Assembly (NCBI GenBank): GCA_963924555.1
Contig: OZ004594.1
Location: forward strand, 5,983,563-6,047,562
Length of the DNA: 64,000 nt
Origin: Crambe crambe
Taxonomy: Eukaryota > Porifera > Demospongiae > Poecilosclerida > Crambeidae
Direction of reading: 5' to 3'
Shown: one piece after another, positions 60,001-64,000 of the stretch
Layout: each line of letters starts with the position of its first letter
Position numbering within the stretch: position 1 is the stretch's first letter
Program-made: the position numbers and the translations under genes
The notes under the pieces: generated by a model
Databases searched by the model: none
The model's input: the letters and a program-made list of their open reading frames with translations, nothing else
Told to the model about the DNA's origin: nothing

Positions 60001-63000
60001 AAGTTCTAGCTGACCCTTTTTTTCTCAGTGCAGTGTTATCTATGTTGCATGTCTTATAACATGCTGGTCACATGACATCAGCCTTTGCCCTATAGCCAAG
60101 TAGTATATGGGGATATCATATAGCTCATTAGGTATTTCCATGGAAATCTATAGGTACCTTTGATTTCATTGTAACCTGACTGGAAAGAATAGCAGCTTTG
60201 ATTCATCACATCTTAACTTCCATACATTCACCACTAATTACCTGCCAGCATTACTAATAATAATAATACTTGCCTACCTACATACATCTAAACATTAGTA
60301 CCTGAATGAGTGGTATAGGGTCTGCTCTAGCTTCATGGCCTTGTTCCCAAGCCTGCTAGGTCACAAAAGCTAGTAGCCTCTAGCCAAATAGCTAGCAAAC
60401 TATAATTGGATTGATGTTGATGTACTGCTTTATCTTGCATGAATAGCTAGTACAGCCTCACACCTTCAGCCCGAATTTTTTTCCTGACTCCTGGATAAGT
60501 GAAATAGTTATGTGCTCCATTCCCACAGTCTAGACATGCCAATCCTGTGGAAAAACATTTCAAATTAATATCCCACTACTAATATAAACCTGTTTCTGCT
60601 GTTGTGGTTATCTCTCCCTTGTTCAGTTTTTTGAGCCTTCCCTTATCTGGGTTTACACTAGATAGCTATTGAGTGCAATTACATGTGCGATACAGCTCTG
60701 ACAATATTATCAGTGTAAAGTGTTGAAATAATTCTTATGAAAATTTTTTTCTAGGACAATACATGTGCAATACAGCTCTGACAGTTGTAACAAATATCAT
60801 CAGTGTAAAAACCATTGAAGAGGATGAAACTAACTTGAGAATGTATTACCTCAATGATGGCTTTTATGGATCATTCTCCCTTGTTGTTCTTGAGGGTGTT
60901 AAATACCCACCATCAATTTTTAAGGTATAGCTATAAGGTTCACAATCCAGTTTGGTTCATCCAATTTTATCAAAGATTTGGCATTTTAAGATGTTGGACA
61001 GTAATGGTTCAAAAGTCCAACATACAGTTTACTTATTATTTACAGCTTAACACTATTTACACACACAGTTACCATTTAACATGACACACATACCAAGTAG
61101 TAGTAGAATAGGATAGGAAAAAAAAAATGTAGCTAATGTAATGTAAATAAGCGCCTTTCTTCCCTGAGTACCTCAATACTTCGCATTGCTATCAAAGCAA
61201 CTTCGTCATGCTATTGCACCTAACTCCAGGGTTCTCCCCAAAGGGTGTTAGAGGTGCAGCTCTAATGGGACCCATTTTTCTTTCATGTGGTTAAAACAAT
61301 GTATTTTAATAGCCATAAGAATATTAAAAGCACCGCTCTGATCAGTTTCACTGGGGAGCTCTGATCAGTTTCACTGGGGAGAACCCTGCAACTCTACTTC
61401 ATTTCGGACTGCACATCTACCAACCCTTTACCTCCTTGGGGGGAGGGAAAGGGTCTGGTTGTCATTACATGACAGATTAGCTATATCATCACAAATATTT
61501 TCGTGCACGTATTGCAATTGATGGGTGGGGCTTACTGCTAGTCCTTATGCGTGCTATGGCTACTGTTGGTCAGTGTCTTGCCTGTGGTGGTCCTGCAGTA
61601 TCTGGAGACAGGAGGTTGATAGATGAAGAGGGAAGGGATGGCAAGTTTGCAGAAGAGCATAGCAGCTAAGGAACTAGAGAAGAAGGGAGAGGGCCTGGAT
61701 CTTGAGGCTGTTATCAGAATAATTACCCCTGCAGCTGTTCAGGCTTTGTAAGTCGAATCCCAGCTTTGAAAATGCTTCTTGAAGCGCTCCATCATACACA
61801 GGGGAACTCACATGATGTATAATAATGAACGCACAAACTTAGCCTTTTCTATGGTGAGCTTCATGCAGAGAAGAATTATTTCCGACTCCACAGACATTCT
61901 TTCTTTGTGTGAGCACTGAAGATAAGGGCCAAGAAGCTGTTAAGCAGAAAATACTATGTCAAAGTCAAGAAAAAACTAGTCAAAGTTTTAATGTAGCTAG
62001 TTATATTTAATACTACAGGTCATCTACCTAAAATTAATTTGCTCAAGCTGCTGAGGTTACTAGGAAACAATATCATCTTAGTGCAGACTATTCTCAATCT
62101 CCCCCAAAGAGACCTCCACCAACCTCCACATCTGATTCCTCAATTCTTCCTTTGATATGCGCAAAATTATGATTATACTATGGACGTGATCATCTGGAAT
62201 TCCAAAGTGTTGAGTTTGATGCTAATATCTTTCCCTTATGCTTGAAAAAGAAGTTACATAGCTTACCAAGAAAAAAAAATTAAGTTACATATCAAGTAGA
62301 AAAAGAAAAAAAAAGAGAAATACGTAATGTAATGTGTAATGTTAGTCTTGCGAGCCAGGAGGGGGGAGGAGAAATACGTCTGGTGAAAGACGGAATGTTG
62401 ACTACATCATATTACATATTTTCCATGTGACTTTGACCGCAAATTCCAATCAAATACGTGGGCGTGATAGACCATGTGGCAATTGAAGTTCGTGCATGTT
62501 TGCGATTGCCTTCTTCATTTCTTGGATGATGCTTGATAGCTAGTTCTTGGTCTGGCCTCAGATCATAGTCCAGTTGCACACTTGCTGTAGACAGTGCTTC
62601 ATAACACATCCAAAGCCATTGCATTATAATAGTACGTGGAACTAATTCTGACACGATGATGTCATGCACATGTGATCTATAGTGTGTGGCAATTTGTAAA
62701 TTGACAATCTCATTGGTTCTGCCGACATTCTGGCAGAGGTTCATGCGTCTTTCACTAAATGTATTTTCTCCTTCCCCCTCCCTTCTTCCACAATATGTCT
62801 GGCTCATGAGACTAATGTCTAAATAAAATAATCAAACCACGTTTCTTCCCTGAGTACCTCAGCGCTTCACTATCATCAAAGATCTCTACAGTACCTTCGT
62901 CATTCTCCATGCTATTAACTTAGAGCTTGTGGCCATCACAGTCACTTCAATTGTAAGGTTTGCACATCTCCCCTTCAGTAAGAAAACTGAAGTAGTAAGA

Positions 63001-64000
63001 ATACAATGTGGGCTGTTCTTGAGGTAGGCCCAGGCATGGTTCCACTCTGGAGGGGGTCCAGGGGCACTGGTGCCAGTAGGCAATTCTCCAAGTGCCAGTG
63101 AGGGTTACTCCGTAGGCTGTTCTGGAGGGCACTGGGTAATAAATTGTTACTGTGATAAACCTAGTTCCTTCTTCCAGGCCATTCATCTGAACCAAGTAAA
63201 TTTTGTGCAGGTTGAATCATACCATACCACTTGACTTCCCCCTGCCACCACATGTTATCATTATGTTTTATTTATTTTTCTACTTGGTAGCTAGCTATGT
63301 AATTTTTTTCAAGCGTAACTGACATACCAAGAGCAGCAGCATGCAGCGCACGTATTTATACATTATGGTGTGAAAGTATCTTTGGTCTTGTGGTGCTAGT
63401 GGAGGGGGCAGTGGTGGAAGTGAATGTTTTGAGTTCATGGAAGGTCCTGGAGCTCTGATTTTTTGCATGCTGGCTAGCTACTGACCATCACAGGATAGTA
63501 GGAGATTAACTTTTGTAGCTTCTAGTCAACCCAGCCAACCTCTTCATTTCTGCTGCGTGACTTGTGCCCTACCAACTCAATTGCAGTACACAGCAGAGTG
63601 AAGCCAGATAGAGCCATAGCTAGCATTATCTATGATAGAGCTTAGAAAGGCTTCAAATATAGTGGTAGGCTTTCCAGCCTATATGCTTGCAAGGCTTTCC
63701 AGCTTATATGCTTGCAAATATAACCCAAGTACCTTGTTGCTCTTCCCTAGGCGCTTCATAGCATGAACTAGCCACTCTCCTAGTTGGAAACCCCACCCCT
63801 TGCGTGGCATGGTATTATTTTTCTACTTGTTATGTGGTTGCACTTGAAGAAGGAAGAAAAAGAAAAAAAAAGTAAAATAGGACAATGGTTAACTATTTGC
63901 TGTCAGTTTAATAATCATTTGGCCACTTTCTAGCCCTGCTTTAAATAGTGAACATTATTAATGCAGGAGAAGTCTCCGACATTCAAGAGCATATTGTGGG
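57094..64000 (+). CDS. Ornithine-decarboxylase-like protein, copy 3 (last exon runs off window)
   Basis: Exons 57094-57222, 58417-58587, 58727-58899, 58951-59085, 59746-59990 and 60755-60924, then exon 7 starting at 63967 ([11 protein letters not shown]) and cut by the window end. Junction phases equal copy 1. The product keeps PFYAMKCND with the PLP lysine, [14 protein letters not shown] and DVGGGF. Differences: AEPGQY, so Arg277 of human ODC (PLP-phosphate contact) is Gln; [10 protein letters not shown] at the Tyr331-Asp332 site. The residue at the Cys360 position lies just beyond the window. Exon sequences are more alike between copies than introns, but intron 6 here is 3 kb and contains unrelated repeats. 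It is likely expressed if the last exon is intact. Confidence 0.75.
61325..61385. repeat. 24-bp tandem duplication
   Basis: CTCTGATCAGTTTCACTGGG occurs twice in succession inside copy 3 intron 6. Confidence 0.85.
61480..62400. other. Degraded sequence, possible zinc-finger-type transposon fragment
   Basis: A plus-strand frame near 61560-61668 reads [20 protein letters not shown] and stops. Later pieces ([11 protein letters not shown]) are in other frames. AAGGGTCTGGT near 61448 resembles the TIR word of the 51291 element. Nothing further is assignable. Confidence 0.3.
62400..62830 (-). pseudogene. Possible RecQ-type helicase fragment
   Basis: A 131-codon minus frame contains [21 protein letters not shown], which resembles the Q-motif region just before the Walker A of RecQ-like helicases carried by some transposons. 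No Walker A follows, so it is a short fragment at best. Confidence 0.25.
62831..63640. other. No gene recognised
   Basis: Short minus frames (62886-63195) overlap each other and have no domain I know. Confidence 0.35.
63640..63795 (-). repeat. Dispersed repeat, reverse copy of 2335-2490
   Basis: GTACCTTGTTGCTCTTCCCTA, AGGCGCTTCATAGCATGAAC and TAGTTGGAAA run in reverse order to 2335-2490. A short internal duplication, GGCTTTCCAGC(C/T)TATATGCTTG, is at 63668-63716. Confidence 0.65.

Overview
This window is eukaryotic and AT-rich (roughly 36-38% GC by eye). It has short GT-AG introns, many dispersed repeats and few intact genes. The gene content is animal: an astacin protease, a meiotic MCMDC2-like protein, death-domain and ankyrin fragments, and an ornithine-decarboxylase family. 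It also carries Penelope-like, Ty3/Gypsy, LINE, pogo-like and Tc1-like remnants. A sponge (demosponge-like) or another early-branching invertebrate is the best guess. This rests on composition and repeat style, not on a species match.

Layout. 0-3.7 kb: a decayed ankyrin-repeat sequence (minus) and the 5' part of an MCMDC2-like gene (plus). 3.7-25.0 kb: a very large imperfect palindrome. Its left arm (about 3722-9241) and right arm (about 19012-24984) are reverse complements that have diverged by substitutions and indels. Each arm holds a death-domain exon, an astacin gene and the 3' exons of MCMDC2. The astacin copy is intact on the right and broken on the left. The MCMDC2 copy is attached to the rest of the gene on the left and is an orphan fragment on the right. 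The spacer (9.2-19.0 kb) holds two smaller fold-back elements and the 3' part of a Penelope-like retroelement, whose repeats carry a hammerhead-ribozyme-like 46-nt motif (three copies in the window).

25-42 kb: a decayed mitochondrial leucyl-tRNA synthetase (LARS2-like), satellite-like blocks, a Tc1-like transposase fragment, and a two-part gene of unknown function split by a roughly 3-kb insertion. That insertion contains a 62-bp minisatellite and a Gypsy integrase remnant. Then come a nearly complete LINE reverse-transcriptase ORF, a second minisatellite and a pogo-like transposase remnant.

42-64 kb: a tandem array of three ornithine-decarboxylase-like genes on the plus strand. Copy 1 (42516-47948) is a complete seven-exon model of 416 residues. 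Copy 2 is a pseudogene. Copy 3 has six good exons, and its last exon runs off the window end. Copy 1 keeps the PLP-binding residues but has Leu where ODC has the catalytic Cys360, and Glu at the Tyr331-Asp332 positions. Either a changed substrate or a non-catalytic (antizyme-inhibitor-like) role is plausible.

Most of the window is transposon-derived. The genes likely to make protein are MCMDC2 (left), astacin (right) and ODC-like copies 1 and 3. There is no operon-like arrangement. All exon limits were read by eye from splice consensus and remembered family sequences, and no alignment was run.
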